From positions 1-64,000 of the forward strand of contig JBEEPK010000004.1 in the NCBI GenBank assembly GCA_041191145.1: a DNA stretch of 64,000 nucleotides, in the 5' to 3' direction. The stretch comes from UBA961 sp041191145 (GTDB taxonomy: Bacteria; Bacteroidota; Ignavibacteria; Kapaibacteriales; UBA961). Positions 52,913-62,540 of the stretch are shown piece by piece. Under the pieces are notes generated by a model that was not told the origin of the DNA, made no database searches, and worked only from the letters and a program-made list of their open reading frames with translations. How positions within the stretch are numbered: position 1 is the stretch's first letter; the number at the start of each line of letters is the position of its first letter. Position numbers and translations under genes: made by a program.

Positions 52913-54229
52913 ACCATCTAGCAATTTCGCCAATGTGCGAGTTGATTCCCTTCTTTCATATCGCCTGATTGCATCCACATTGGGATAAGCAATTGGTTTA
53001 CCCTCTTGAAATGCCTGATACATCTTAAGAATAATCTCAGCTATTCCTTCAATGTCTGATTGATGAGCAATTCCACCTGCCTGTGTCTCATGCATGAGAT
53101 CCGCAATAGCGCCTTTAGCCGGTGCAATTGCAATCACGGGTTTCATGGAACCGATATATTCATAGACTTTCCCCGGAACAATCTCCTCGCTTTCTTTGGC
53201 TTCATCGACAATCAGCAATAATGCATGAGAAACAAGAAGATAGGAGATGCTCTTTTCATGAGGAACATATCCAATCACCTCAATTGATGACTTGAATGAA
53301 GTGGAATTGAACATGTCATGCACTTCATTCCCGAATCTTCCGATAAATCGAAGGTGAATGGATTTGGGATCAAGAAGATTTTTTGATGCCAACAATTCCA
53401 GAGCTGCAAAAAGAGATGATGGGTTACGCCTACCGTACATCGAACCCGTATATGTCAATACAAATCTATCATAGATTTCAAGTGTTGTGTCGATATGCTC
53501 CCGGCTCGGATAATCCGTTGAATCATAACCATTTGGAACATGATGAAACTTTGATTCCGAAAGAGATGGAAATTTTCTGAGAGCATCTTTGATGATACCG
53601 ATCCATGCACATTCAATTGCATCGGCTTCCTTGAAAACACTATGCTCAAGCGATCTGTCAATCCAGGCCGGAAGGAACCATCTTTTGGGCGAAGTGAGAA
53701 ATTCTGTCCATGGATCACGAAAACCTGCCACCCAATGCAAACCCGTCTTTCTCTTCAATTGTCTGGCAATGAGCGAAGTTGTGTAAGGGGGTGAAGAATT
53801 GTATATTGCACTGATTGAGTGTTTCTCAATCAATTCCATAGCTTTTGGAATTGCGGTTGGTAGCCAGCCAATGCGAGCATCCGGAATGAATAATGTTGCT
53901 CGAATTGCTTCGGCAATGCGCTCTTTGATCGAACGCCTTTGATGGTCATTCTTGATGACATTCACATCAATAGGCACTCCTTTTTTCTGTCCCATGAGCA
54001 TGCGATATGCATCGTATGGCTCATAAATATGAGTTCTTTCAACGATGATGTCCGCAGGAATTTTGGAAAGCAGTGATTCATCTCTTGCGGGAAAATCCCC
54101 ATTGGAGACAGTCAAAACAATGGGATTCCAACCAAAATCTCGCAGATATTGAATATGCTTCAAAACCCTTTGCACTCCGGGTCCGCCGGAAGGGGGAAAA
54201 TAATAGGCGATGATCAATACATTTTTCAT
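52904..54229 (-). CDS. Glycosyltransferase family 4-like protein
   Basis: A 441-residue GT-B glycosyltransferase. The N-terminal LIIAYYFPPSGGPGVQRVLKHIQYLRDFGW is the usual acceptor-side start, WVAGFRDPWTEFL and HHVPNGYDSTDYP mark the domain boundary, and LTYTGSMYGRRNPSSLFAAL and VPGKVYEYIGSMKPVIAI lie in the donor-binding half. It probably adds a sugar in surface polysaccharide or glycoprotein synthesis. It faces the opposite way to the next two glycosyltransferases, with an 84-base spacer between the divergent starts. Confidence 0.87.
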   Translation of the reverse strand: MKNVLIIAYYFPPSGGPGVQRVLKHIQYLRDFGWNPIVLTVSNGDFPARDESLLSKIPADIIVERTHIYEPYDAYRMLMGQKKGVPIDVNVIKNDHQRRSIKERIAEAIRATLFIPDARIGWLPTAIPKAMELIEKHSISAIYNSSPPYTTSLIARQLKRKTGLHWVAGFRDPWTEFLTSPKRWFLPAWIDRSLEHSVFKEADAIECAWIGIIKDALRKFPSLSESKFHHVPNGYDSTDYPSREHIDTTLEIYDRFVLTYTGSMYGRRNPSSLFAALELLASKNLLDPKSIHLRFIGRFGNEVHDMFNSTSFKSSIEVIGYVPHEKSISYLLVSHALLLIVDEAKESEEIVPGKVYEYIGSMKPVIAIAPAKGAIADLMHETQAGGIAHQSDIEGIAEIILKMYQAFQEGKPIAYPNVDAIRRYERRESTRTLAKLLDGLS

Positions 54230-54313
54230 GGCAAAAGCTATCCTTGAACTCTACAAAGATAGCATGATTCTCCAACACTTTTCGGTAATGTCCGCATTCC
54301 ACGATTCTAAACG

Positions 54314-55402
54314 ATGACAATACAAGACTTGCATTTTGATTGCATTCATTTCCGTGGCGATATGCCATGCAGGCCCAATAAAGAGTCCGGTAAGATTTGT
54401 CCTACATGTACTGACTATCAACCTATCTCCAAACGAATTCTCATCATAAAGCTTGGAGCATTAGGGGATGTGATTCGAACAACACCTCTTTTAGAACGAT
54501 ATAGAAAAGAGTACCCACATTGTCATATAACCTGGATAACGAATTATCCCGAAATCCTCCCCAATGATGCGCTTGATTGTATTCGTACATTTACTTTTTC
54601 AGATGTGTTCATTGTTACCAAGCAACATTTTGACATCGCAGTGAATCTCTGCAAAGACCAAGAAGCCGCAATGCTTCTTGCTGAATGTAATGCAAAGCAA
54701 AAATTTGGATTTATTTGGTCCGATGGACATCTTTCTATCGCAAATCCGGAATCAGAGCATAAATTACTCACCGGTTTATTTGATTCTTTTTCCAAAGCAA
54801 ATACAAAGAGTTATGTAGATGAGATTTTCGAGATCTGTGGCTTCGATTATCAGCAAGAACCATATCTGCTCAATGTGGAATCCAAGCAAATGGACCACTG
54901 GGCATATCTCAAAGAATCAGCCCAAAATAAACCCATCATCGGACTCAATACAGGTGCAGGTTCGCGTTGGCCAACAAGACTTTGGCCGGAAGAGAATTGG
55001 AAACAACTGATTGTTGCTCTAAAAAATGCCGGATATGCACCATTATTGCTTGGTGGGAATGATGAGCATGAAAGAAATACAGCATTGAAGCAAGAAACCG
55101 GTGCTATGTATGAAGGTGTTTTTCCATTGGAAATATTCATAGCAATTTCGGCTCAATGTGATGTGATTGTAACAGCGGTGTCTATGACGATGCATATTGC
55201 GCTCGGACTTGGAAAGAAAATGGTTCTGTTCAACAACATCTTCAATAAACATGAATTCGATGTTTTTGGAAGAGGAGAAATTATTGAGCCTGAAACAGGG
55301 TGTGATTGTTACTATGGAGCACAATGTTCTCGAGAGAGAATCTGCATGAAGGATATTTCAGTGGATTCAGTTTTTGATGCAATACAAAGGCAGCTTTCTT
55401 GA
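54314..55402 (+). CDS. Glycosyltransferase family 9 (heptosyltransferase-like) with N-terminal cysteine cluster
   Basis: A 362-residue GT9-type protein. The first 35 residues hold four cysteines (Cys10, Cys19, Cys29, Cys32: DCIHFRGDMPCRPN, then ICPTC), a zinc-ribbon-like pattern seen in a GT9 subgroup. The catalytic core begins ILIIKLGALGDVIRTTPLLERY and includes IGLNTGAGSRWPTRLWPEENW and VTAVSMTMHIALGLGKKMV. Another Cys group (GCDCYYGAQCSRERICMKD) is near the C-terminus. It may transfer heptose or a related sugar to LPS. Its stop overlaps the next gene by four bases. Confidence 0.9.
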   Translation: MTIQDLHFDCIHFRGDMPCRPNKESGKICPTCTDYQPISKRILIIKLGALGDVIRTTPLLERYRKEYPHCHITWITNYPEILPNDALDCIRTFTFSDVFIVTKQHFDIAVNLCKDQEAAMLLAECNAKQKFGFIWSDGHLSIANPESEHKLLTGLFDSFSKANTKSYVDEIFEICGFDYQQEPYLLNVESKQMDHWAYLKESAQNKPIIGLNTGAGSRWPTRLWPEENWKQLIVALKNAGYAPLLLGGNDEHERNTALKQETGAMYEGVFPLEIFIAISAQCDVIVTAVSMTMHIALGLGKKMVLFNNIFNKHEFDVFGRGEIIEPETGCDCYYGAQCSRERICMKDISVDSVFDAIQRQLS

Positions 55403-56559
55403 TGATTGAAAATCCCTTAGACATTGCCTATGTATCTGTTTTCTATCCATATAGGGGAGGCATTGCGCAGTTTAATGCTGCATTATATCGAGCTTTTGAG
55501 GAATTGGGACATCACCAAAGAGCGTATACATTTACTAGGCAATATCCCGGCATCTTATTCCCTGGAAGTTCTCAATTTGTAACCGAAGAAGATAGTGCAG
55601 ACCCAATTCCCGCAAAGCGAGTCTTAGATACGATGAATCCATTCAATTGGCTTTCTACCGCTTCGGATATTCGCAAAACACATCCCGATTTGCTCTTGAC
55701 TCAATTATGGATGCCTTTCATGGGTCCTGCCTTTGGAACTATTGCAAGAAGGATGGATAAAGATTGCATAAAACTTTGTGTAGTACATAATGCATTGCCA
55801 CATGAGTCCAGACCCGGCGATGCTGCTTTTACAAAATATATGCTCTCTGCACATGATGGACTCATTGCCATCAGCGATGCTGTTGAAGAAGATTTGAAAC
55901 GCTTGAATCTAGGTAAACCCATCTTGAGAAAAGAGCATCCCATCTACACACATTTTGGTGATCCCATTGATAAAAGAATGGCAAGAGAACAACTCTCTTT
56001 GCCAAAAGATGCCAAAATCCTCCTCTTTTTTGGATTTATTCGAGAATATAAAGGACTCATGAATTTGATTGAATCCATGAAGTTTTTACCGGAAGATGTT
56101 CATCTAGTGATTGCAGGGGAAATCTATGGCGCATTTGATGAATATGATGCACAAATCCAATCACTAAAGCTCGCTCACAGAGTACATAAACATGTGAGAT
56201 ATATCCCTGATTCCGAGACTCCTCTCTTTTTCTGCTCCGCGGATGCATGCGTATTGCCGTATAAATCAGCAACACAAAGTGGTATCATAGCAATTGCACA
56301 TCATTTTGAAATTCCGGTCATAGCAACACCTGTTGGAGGCTTACCCGAAGCACTGAGACATGGAAAGGCCGGCATGATAGTAAAAGGTGTTGATATTCAA
56401 GAGATTGCCTATGGAATTAATGAATTTTTCGATAAGGACTTGGCTTCTAGGTACATAGAAGGGGTAAGGACTCTAAAAAAAGAATTATCATGGACGGAAC
56501 TTGCAAGGGATATCATTGCATTTTATGGAATGATTAAAAACAGTAAAACCAAGCATTGA
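55399..56559 (+). CDS. Glycosyltransferase family 4 protein
   Basis: A 386-residue GT4/GT1-type enzyme. The GT-B features are SVFYPYRGGIAQFNAALYRAFEELGH, CVVHNALPHESRPGD, HDGLIAISDAVEEDLKRL, LLFFGFIREYKGLMNLIESM and the donor-binding PYKSATQSGIIAIAHHFEIPVIATPVGGLPE. The nucleotide sugar and acceptor are unknown. Start ATG 55399 overlaps the preceding GT9 gene (ATGA), so the two enzymes are translationally coupled and probably act on one glycan, such as LPS. Confidence 0.9.
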   Translation: MMIENPLDIAYVSVFYPYRGGIAQFNAALYRAFEELGHHQRAYTFTRQYPGILFPGSSQFVTEEDSADPIPAKRVLDTMNPFNWLSTASDIRKTHPDLLLTQLWMPFMGPAFGTIARRMDKDCIKLCVVHNALPHESRPGDAAFTKYMLSAHDGLIAISDAVEEDLKRLNLGKPILRKEHPIYTHFGDPIDKRMAREQLSLPKDAKILLFFGFIREYKGLMNLIESMKFLPEDVHLVIAGEIYGAFDEYDAQIQSLKLAHRVHKHVRYIPDSETPLFFCSADACVLPYKSATQSGIIAIAHHFEIPVIATPVGGLPEALRHGKAGMIVKGVDIQEIAYGINEFFDKDLASRYIEGVRTLKKELSWTELARDIIAFYGMIKNSKTKH

Positions 56560-56627
56560 TTGTGCTATTCGGTCAATTTATGCTTGAGTTCAAAGTATTT
56601 TCTTCGTGAAAAATCATGCACATATCG

Positions 56628-56635
56628 TATCTTTG
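56628..56635 (+). promoter_or_regulatory. Bacteroidota-type -7 element for citrate synthase
   Basis: TATCTTTG matches TAnnTTTG, 92 bases upstream of the citrate synthase start. Confidence 0.45.
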
Positions 56636-56727
56636 CGTCTGCAATTGTAGGATTTTTGCATGTTGCAATTGAGCCTGCTCAGCACTTCAACACGACTTTT
56701 CATTACATAACATTTCAGGTGATTTCA

Positions 56728-57999
56728 ATGGATTTGTTCAAAGCTCGACTCGACGAGAAACTTCCCCAGCTTCGTGCCGAGAGAACAACCTTGCTCAAGG
56801 AACATGGAGATACGCAAATCTCTACTGTTGCAATTGAGCAAGTGCTCGGTGGCATGAGAGCTGTTCCCGCATTGCTATGCGAAACTTCTTCTGTATCTGC
56901 AGATGAAGGTCTTCGCATCAGAAATATCCCAATTTTGGAATTGACAAACCAAACTCCCGAAGATATATTCTTTCTTCTTTGTACTGGCGTTTTGCCAAAT
57001 GATGCTGAAAGAGCAGAAATCAGTGCCGCATTTGCAGCAAAAGCGAATGTACCGGATTCAGTTTGGGATGTATTAAAGGCCTTGCCAAAAGATACCCATC
57101 CAATGGTCATGCTCAGCATCGGAATCTTGGCATTGGAAAAAGATTCAGCTTTCCGCAAAGCATATGAAGCAGGTGCTTCAAAAGATGAATTATGGAAGGC
57201 AACTTTGGAAGATTGCGTTACCCTGCTCGGTGGTGTTACTACAATCGCTGCCGGAATTTATCGCATTAGATTTGGCAAGGGCGATTTGATCGCACCGAAA
57301 GAAGGCTTGGATTGGAGTGCAAATTTTGCACATATGCTTGGTGTTAGCAATGATGCCTCATGGGAAGATCTCGTGAGATTGTATCTTGTGCTGCACAGTG
57401 ATCATGAAGGTGGAAATGTGAGTGCCATGACATCACATGTTGTCAGTTCTGCACTTTCCGATGTCTTCTATTCTGTGAGCGCCGGTTTGAATGGTCTTGC
57501 GGGTCCATTGCATGGTCTTGCCAATCAAGAATGTTTGCGTTTCATCATGGATCTTCGTCAGGAGTTTGGTGGTGTTCCAACAGATGAAGCACTTCGTGAA
57601 TATTGCTTCAAGCGTCTTGGTTCAGGACAAGTTATTCCTGGTTATGGACATGCTGTTCTTCGCGTAACAGATCCTCGCTTCACAGCATTCCATCAATTTG
57701 CTGAAGAAAAGAATTTGAATGATGACAATGTGCAATTCATGAAGAAATTGTTTGCAATTGTTCCTGAAGTATTGAAAGAGCAAGGAAAAGCAAAGAATCC
57801 TTGGCCAAATGTTGATGCAGCATCAGGTTCATTGCTCTATTATTATGGTATGACAGAATTTGAATTCTATACTGTAATGTTTGGTGTTTCTCGCGCAATG
57901 GGAATTTGTTCCCAGATCTTGGTTCACCGTATGATTGGTTCTCCAATTGTGCGTCCCAAATCAATGACGCTCACCGAACTTCGTGGAATGATTAAGTAA
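56728..57999 (+). CDS. gltA: Citrate synthase, eukaryote-like type
   Basis: Condenses acetyl-CoA with oxaloacetate to start the TCA cycle. The catalytic residues lie in AGLNGLAGPLHGLANQE (His), QVIPGYGHAVLRVTDPR (His) and NPWPNVDAASG (Asp). LHSDHEGGNVSAMTSHVVSSALSD is characteristic of the mitochondrial-like group also found in Bacteroidota. The frame opens at 56560, but AGGTGA precedes ATG 56728 (MDLFKARLDEKL) and gives the normal 423 residues. Its own terminator and promoter element indicate a single-gene unit. Confidence 0.96.
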   Translation: MDLFKARLDEKLPQLRAERTTLLKEHGDTQISTVAIEQVLGGMRAVPALLCETSSVSADEGLRIRNIPILELTNQTPEDIFFLLCTGVLPNDAERAEISAAFAAKANVPDSVWDVLKALPKDTHPMVMLSIGILALEKDSAFRKAYEAGASKDELWKATLEDCVTLLGGVTTIAAGIYRIRFGKGDLIAPKEGLDWSANFAHMLGVSNDASWEDLVRLYLVLHSDHEGGNVSAMTSHVVSSALSDVFYSVSAGLNGLAGPLHGLANQECLRFIMDLRQEFGGVPTDEALREYCFKRLGSGQVIPGYGHAVLRVTDPRFTAFHQFAEEKNLNDDNVQFMKKLFAIVPEVLKEQGKAKNPWPNVDAASGSLLYYYGMTEFEFYTVMFGVSRAMGICSQILVHRMIGSPIVRPKSMTLTELRGMIK

Positions 58000-58035
58000 A
58001 TAAAAAGCCCCTTCAAATTGAAGGGGCTTTTCTTT
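58000..58035. terminator. Bidirectional terminator overlapping the methyltransferase stop
   Basis: AAGCCCCTTC and GAAGGGGCTT (around 58005-58030) pair with A and T runs on both sides. The stop codon of the minus-strand methyltransferase (58013) lies within the stem. Confidence 0.92.
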
Positions 58036-58861
58036 TTCTGGCAACAAGAAAAATCTCAACACCAGTCAGATGTTCATATAGACGACCTAAGAATTTTCTT
58101 GCACTTTGTTTGTAAGAAAATGAATTCCTAAGAGTTCTGTCGGCTAAGATTCCTGCTTTGAATGTATGATTATCATTTGGTTTTCTGCTATAACATTCCA
58201 CAACTTCAAAACCTACGGATTCAATCAGGGTGCAAAGTGATTTTTTTGAATAATGCACATAATGATTATGTGGTTGGAACCATATCCAATATCTGCCCAA
58301 TACTCTGCTCCAGAATGATGCAAAATCAGGAACGCGTATAAAAATGAAGCCATTGTCATCAAGAAGATGTTGGCATTGTTCTAAAAGATTGCGTGGTTCT
58401 GTAAAATGTTCCAATACATGCCAAAGCGTCAATGCTTGAAATGATGGTTGAATATCTTTAATGCTGGGAGCAATATTGAGGCCGATAGACATTGTATATG
58501 ATTTTGCTGATTGAGATGGTTCAATCCCACATACTTCAAATCCAAATCTTCTACATATATCAAGAAAATACCCTTTGTCACAACCGATGTCTAAAATTCT
58601 GTCACCAGATTTGAGTCCTTGTTTTTGCAATTGTGAAATCAGCCAATATTGTTCGGGGAGTCTAAAGATGCGCCTATATTCAGAAGCCAAAACTTCACTG
58701 GCGCTCATGAGATAGTGCGAAGAATAATATGAATCAAGTTTGTCTTGATTTGGAATATGCTTAAGGACATGAACGGTACAATTTGTACAGTATACTAATG
58801 AAACACCATTAATTGTTTTTTGCTTCAGATTCGGAATATTACAAATGATACAATTTTGCAC
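58013..58861 (-). CDS. Class I SAM-dependent methyltransferase with N-terminal zinc-finger-like motif
   Basis: A 282-residue enzyme. The N-terminus carries a Cys-x2-Cys pair (CIICNIPN) and a second pair (YCTNCTVHVL), typical of small zinc knuckles in sugar-biosynthesis methyltransferases. The Rossmann core has RILDIGCDKGYFLDICRRFGFEVCGIEPS, TLWHVLEHFTEPRNLLEQC and IFIRVPDFASFWSR. Such enzymes often modify nucleotide sugars or polyketide-like substrates; the target here is unknown. A TAAATTTG element lies at 58885-58892. Confidence 0.86.
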   Translation of the reverse strand: MQNCIICNIPNLKQKTINGVSLVYCTNCTVHVLKHIPNQDKLDSYYSSHYLMSASEVLASEYRRIFRLPEQYWLISQLQKQGLKSGDRILDIGCDKGYFLDICRRFGFEVCGIEPSQSAKSYTMSIGLNIAPSIKDIQPSFQALTLWHVLEHFTEPRNLLEQCQHLLDDNGFIFIRVPDFASFWSRVLGRYWIWFQPHNHYVHYSKKSLCTLIESVGFEVVECYSRKPNDNHTFKAGILADRTLRNSFSYKQSARKFLGRLYEHLTGVEIFLVARKRKAPSI

Positions 58862-58884
58862 GATTACACCTTGTTTATTTCAAA

Positions 58885-58892
58885 CAAATTTA
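58885..58892 (-). promoter_or_regulatory. Bacteroidota-type -7 element for the methyltransferase
   Basis: The minus strand reads TAAATTTG (TAnnTTTG), 24 bases upstream of the start. No -33 TTG at the expected spacing. Confidence 0.4.
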
Positions 58893-58939
58893 CATATTTA
58901 TGAATGGCATAAATGCCGGAATTATTATAAATGAAGTAG

Positions 58940-60517
58940 TTGAATATAATGGCTAGCAAAACAAACATTCGTAGTATGAATGGAAATGGTAAAGATTCAA
59001 ATATCAGTCTTAAGATTGCATCTGTGGAGTTAATAGCTGCAATTAGAAATCGGAATGATGATGGATTAAGAGATATTTTGGAACAATTGGAAACATATTC
59101 AGGTACAGAGTCATGGATATTATGCGATGCATTACAAAAATTTATTCGTCTATACCTAAGAAGAGTAGATCTTCCTGTATTAGAGTTTAAAGAATGTGTT
59201 GAACAATGTAGTAAGATATTTGTAAAGCATAAACTATATGAAATGTTGGCTTTTGCAACATACTCATTGGCTCGTCATTACTTTGTCACAAATGTATTTT
59301 TTGAAGAATGTTTGTCTTATCTCCTTCAAACAGAACTAATTGTGCAAAAACATTTAAGCGTTCACAATATGACACATTGTGAAGTGTTATTTATGAAGGG
59401 TTCGGTATACTACTTTCAAGGGAATTTTGATGAATCTACAAAAGCAATTCTACAAGCACAATCGCTAAAGTCATATGCGAAGGCATCTGGGGAAATGAAG
59501 TTTAAATCAAATATAAATCTAGCTAGAAACTATATTTTTGCAAATGATCCTGCTAAAGCAAAACTGCATCTTGAAGCTGCAGAAGTACATTGGGAGGATT
59601 ATCAAGGTCCATATGACAAAGGTGCACTGTATCTTAGAAAAGCAGATTTATTGAGGTATGAAGGAAAATGGGAATTATCATATGCTCAATTACAAGAGGG
59701 CTTAGAATGGTATAAGAATTTAGGTTTTCCATTGCGATTAGGTGAATTCTACAAAGAGATTGGGGAATTTTTTAAAATAGAAGATAATCCAATGAAAGAC
59801 TATGATCTTTCTATGCACTCATTCGAGAAGGCAATGGAGATCGCAAGAGAGTTAAAAATAAACAAGTTTACATTTGCCATACAAAATAGTATGTGGAAGG
59901 CGGCTTATGCATTTCGAAAATGGGAAGCATGTACTGAAAAACTTATTGAGTATCATAGAATGATTGAAGAAGTACATTTAGTTGAATTGCAATTTGAAAT
60001 TAAAAAAATCGAAAATAAAGCACTTGAAGAAAGGAATAAACTCATAAAAGAGGGTAAGATGGCATATAGAGAAGCAATGACTGAAGAAGTGATTCAATTG
60101 AATAAAGTAAATGAGCAATTGCAGATGGAAAATATTCGATTGAAACATGCCATTGAAAAAATTGAACTATTGTTAAGTAGAAAATCAAAAACTGTTCATA
60201 ATAATGATGCCTTTTATGAAAAAATAGAAGAATTAGTGCAGTCAGCTAAAGGTAATGAAGTAGATCTAGAATCATATTTGGCAAAATGTGATAAGCTTCA
60301 TCCCAACTTTGGAATGGATATCGTAAAATCTCATCCAAATATCACTTCAATGGAATTGAAAATATCAAAGTTGATAAAGCAAGGATTAGCAACACAATCT
60401 ATTGCAAGAATATTTAATGTGACTGTAAAAAGCATTGAAAATCATAGAATGAATCTTCGTAAAAAGGCAAATCTCAATCCAAATCAGTCATTGTCGGCAT
60501 ATATTCTATCAATATAA
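58940..60517 (+). CDS. TPR-rich LuxR-type (GerE) regulator, first of tandem pair
   Basis: A 525-residue soluble protein. Residues about 30-350 are alpha-helical with TPR-like repeats (HCEVLFMKGSVYYFQGNFDESTKAI, KGALYLRKADLLRYEGKWELSYAQLQEGLEWY). A predicted coiled coil follows (about 365-420). The last 64 residues are a LuxR/GerE-type helix-turn-helix (ITSMELKISKLIKQGLATQSIARIFNVTVKSIENHRMNLRKK). No receiver, kinase or membrane segment is present, so it probably reads a protein partner or small signal through its TPR part and binds DNA. The next gene is a full-length paralogue. The ATG at 58949 is an alternative start. Base composition is visibly richer in A/T than the neighbourhood. Confidence 0.82.
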   Translation: MNIMASKTNIRSMNGNGKDSNISLKIASVELIAAIRNRNDDGLRDILEQLETYSGTESWILCDALQKFIRLYLRRVDLPVLEFKECVEQCSKIFVKHKLYEMLAFATYSLARHYFVTNVFFEECLSYLLQTELIVQKHLSVHNMTHCEVLFMKGSVYYFQGNFDESTKAILQAQSLKSYAKASGEMKFKSNINLARNYIFANDPAKAKLHLEAAEVHWEDYQGPYDKGALYLRKADLLRYEGKWELSYAQLQEGLEWYKNLGFPLRLGEFYKEIGEFFKIEDNPMKDYDLSMHSFEKAMEIARELKINKFTFAIQNSMWKAAYAFRKWEACTEKLIEYHRMIEEVHLVELQFEIKKIENKALEERNKLIKEGKMAYREAMTEEVIQLNKVNEQLQMENIRLKHAIEKIELLLSRKSKTVHNNDAFYEKIEELVQSAKGNEVDLESYLAKCDKLHPNFGMDIVKSHPNITSMELKISKLIKQGLATQSIARIFNVTVKSIENHRMNLRKKANLNPNQSLSAYILSI

Positions 60518-60560
60518 AAATATCTTGAAGTAGAGATTTATAATAGAACAGAGGGTTTCA

Positions 60561-62111
60561 ATGAAGAGCATAGCAATGAAAAACAAAAGTAAATACATGT
60601 CTTTGAAAACATTATCGCAAGATATTGTGAAAGTAATCCAAGGGGACCAGAGTAGTGATATGAGTAGAATTGAAATGCAAATAAGGGAATATGCAGGGAG
60701 CGGTTCGTCTCAAATTCAAAGCGAATTGATTGAATTCATTCAAACATATATCAATAGAAGAGAATTGTCTGCTGTGGAGATGCATGAAAGAATTGAAAAA
60801 CATTGTAAAGTATTTGCGAAGTATAAATATCATGAGATAAGAGCGCGGGCAAAAGTACTTCTTGCTAGTCATTATCACCAAACGCATAAGTATATTTCAG
60901 AAAGTTTTAAAGCATTAACCGAAGCCGAGTTAATAGTCCAAAGACATTTGGGTCCTGATAATTTTATACTATGCGAAGCATTGTTTGTGAGGGGAGGAGT
61001 GTACTACTCACTTGGAGAAATGGAAAAATCAACCGAAGCATTGTTGTCATCCCAATCACTTAAGGGATTCATAAATGCATCGTATGCACATCAATATAAA
61101 TCACATATCAATATCTCACGTAACTATATTTACTTGCATGATTATAAGAGTGCAAAAAAACACTTGGAATTGGCAGCAATAAGTTGGGAGCATTATGGCA
61201 ATATATATGACAAAGGTGGTTTATATATGCGAAAGTCTGATATGCTCAGACATGAAGGGAATTGGGAAGAATCCTTGAAAATTTTGATTGAGGGCTTGAA
61301 CTTTTATCAGGAACATGATATTAAATTGAGAATTGCTGAATTTCACAAAGAGTTGGGAGAATTCCACTCAAGAACTGATAATCCTTTACGGAATTTTACA
61401 AACTCTATGAACTCATTTGAAGAAGCATTGAAGCTTTCAAAGGAATTAGAAATTCTGAGATTGGAGGCTGCAATAATCAATAGTATGTGGAAAGTTTGTA
61501 AAAGTTTTGAAGAATGGAAATTGTGTTCTCAATATCTGATAGAATATAATGATGTATTTGAAAAGATTCATCAAGATGAGGTGGATATTTACATTAAAAA
61601 AATAGAAAGTATCGTTTTAGAAGAAAAGAAGCAATTGACAAGTGAAGGTAAGCCAACATTCACAAAAGCGCTTGTCGATGAGGTCGTGCAATTAAGAGAA
61701 AAAATTGAGATATTAAAACAAAAAAACATGAGCTTGGAAAAGATTATGCTTGAAGTTGAATCTCTCATTGATCATAACGCGATTGGGAACAAGAACGGTG
61801 CAAATTTTGTGGATCAACTTCATCGCATGGTAGCAAGAAGAAAGGGAAATGCCCCGGATTTGACTGCTTATCTTGCAGAGTGTGATAAGTCATATCCAGA
61901 ATTAGCTTCAATTTTGATTGAGAAGATACCATCAATTACTAGTATGGAAATGAAAGTTGCCAAATTGATTAGACTTGATTTGTCGACTCAATCAATAGCA
62001 AATATTTGTGGTGTTACAGTAAAAAGTATAGAAAGCCACAGGATGAAACTCAGGAAAAAGGCACAGTTAACCCCAGAGCAATCATTATCTGCATTTGTAT
62101 TGGCACTGTGA
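60561..62111 (+). CDS. TPR-rich LuxR-type (GerE) regulator, second of tandem pair
   Basis: A 516-residue paralogue of the preceding gene, aligning almost without gaps along its length: EAELIVQRHLGPDNFILCEALFVRGGVYYSLGEMEKSTEAL in the TPR part, a coiled coil (VVQLREKIEILKQKNMSLEKI) and a nearly identical C-terminal helix-turn-helix (ITSMEMKVAKLIRLDLSTQSIANICGVTVKSIESHRMKLRKK). It starts 43 bases after the first gene, so both are likely on one transcript, closed by the terminator at 62268-62304. The recognition helices VTVKSIE are identical, suggesting shared DNA targets, while the sensor parts differ. Function unknown. Confidence 0.82.
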   Translation: MKSIAMKNKSKYMSLKTLSQDIVKVIQGDQSSDMSRIEMQIREYAGSGSSQIQSELIEFIQTYINRRELSAVEMHERIEKHCKVFAKYKYHEIRARAKVLLASHYHQTHKYISESFKALTEAELIVQRHLGPDNFILCEALFVRGGVYYSLGEMEKSTEALLSSQSLKGFINASYAHQYKSHINISRNYIYLHDYKSAKKHLELAAISWEHYGNIYDKGGLYMRKSDMLRHEGNWEESLKILIEGLNFYQEHDIKLRIAEFHKELGEFHSRTDNPLRNFTNSMNSFEEALKLSKELEILRLEAAIINSMWKVCKSFEEWKLCSQYLIEYNDVFEKIHQDEVDIYIKKIESIVLEEKKQLTSEGKPTFTKALVDEVVQLREKIEILKQKNMSLEKIMLEVESLIDHNAIGNKNGANFVDQLHRMVARRKGNAPDLTAYLAECDKSYPELASILIEKIPSITSMEMKVAKLIRLDLSTQSIANICGVTVKSIESHRMKLRKKAQLTPEQSLSAFVLAL

Positions 62112-62267
62112 TAAATTTTCATGCCCAAAGAAAATATGGGGTTTGTATAGGGTATAAGAGAAAAGTAATCCCTGTAAGTTGCCGGTAGATCAAATTGATT
62201 TGGAATAGGGTTATATTCTTCATCTTAAGATGATCTATAATTATTGGCTATCAGGGGTCAGGATACG

Positions 62268-62304
62268 GTAATAGCTCTCACTATGTGAGGGCTATTACTT
62301 TTTT
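62268..62304 (+). terminator. Rho-independent terminator after the tandem regulators
   Basis: GTAATAGCTCTCAC and GTGAGGGCTATTAC (62268-62298) pair around TAT, followed by six T residues. The 156 bases between the gene and the hairpin hold nothing recognisable. Confidence 0.93.
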
Positions 62305-62342
62305 AAAGAAAAAAAGCCAAATCATATTAAGATTTGGCTTTT
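62305..62342 (-). terminator. Rho-independent terminator after tRNA-Val
   Basis: AAGCCAAATC and GATTTGGCTT form a stem on the minus strand, followed by TTTTTTTCTTT. Confidence 0.92.
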
Positions 62343-62344
62343 AG

Positions 62345-62418
<74 letters not shown>

Positions 62419-62428
62419 AAATGGCTTG

Positions 62429-62436
62429 CAAAAATA
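62429..62436 (-). promoter_or_regulatory. Bacteroidota-type -7 element for tRNA-Val
   Basis: The minus strand reads TATTTTTG (TAnnTTTG), 10 bases upstream of tRNA-Val; no TTG at the usual spacing. Confidence 0.5.
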
Positions 62437-62540
62437 CATACTCTTTCTGAAAAGGAAAAGATCTGCAAAAAAAAGCCATGAATGAGGAAAAAATTGAATG
62501 ATATTATCATTCAAAAACCCTCGATAAGCAGTGCCTTTCG

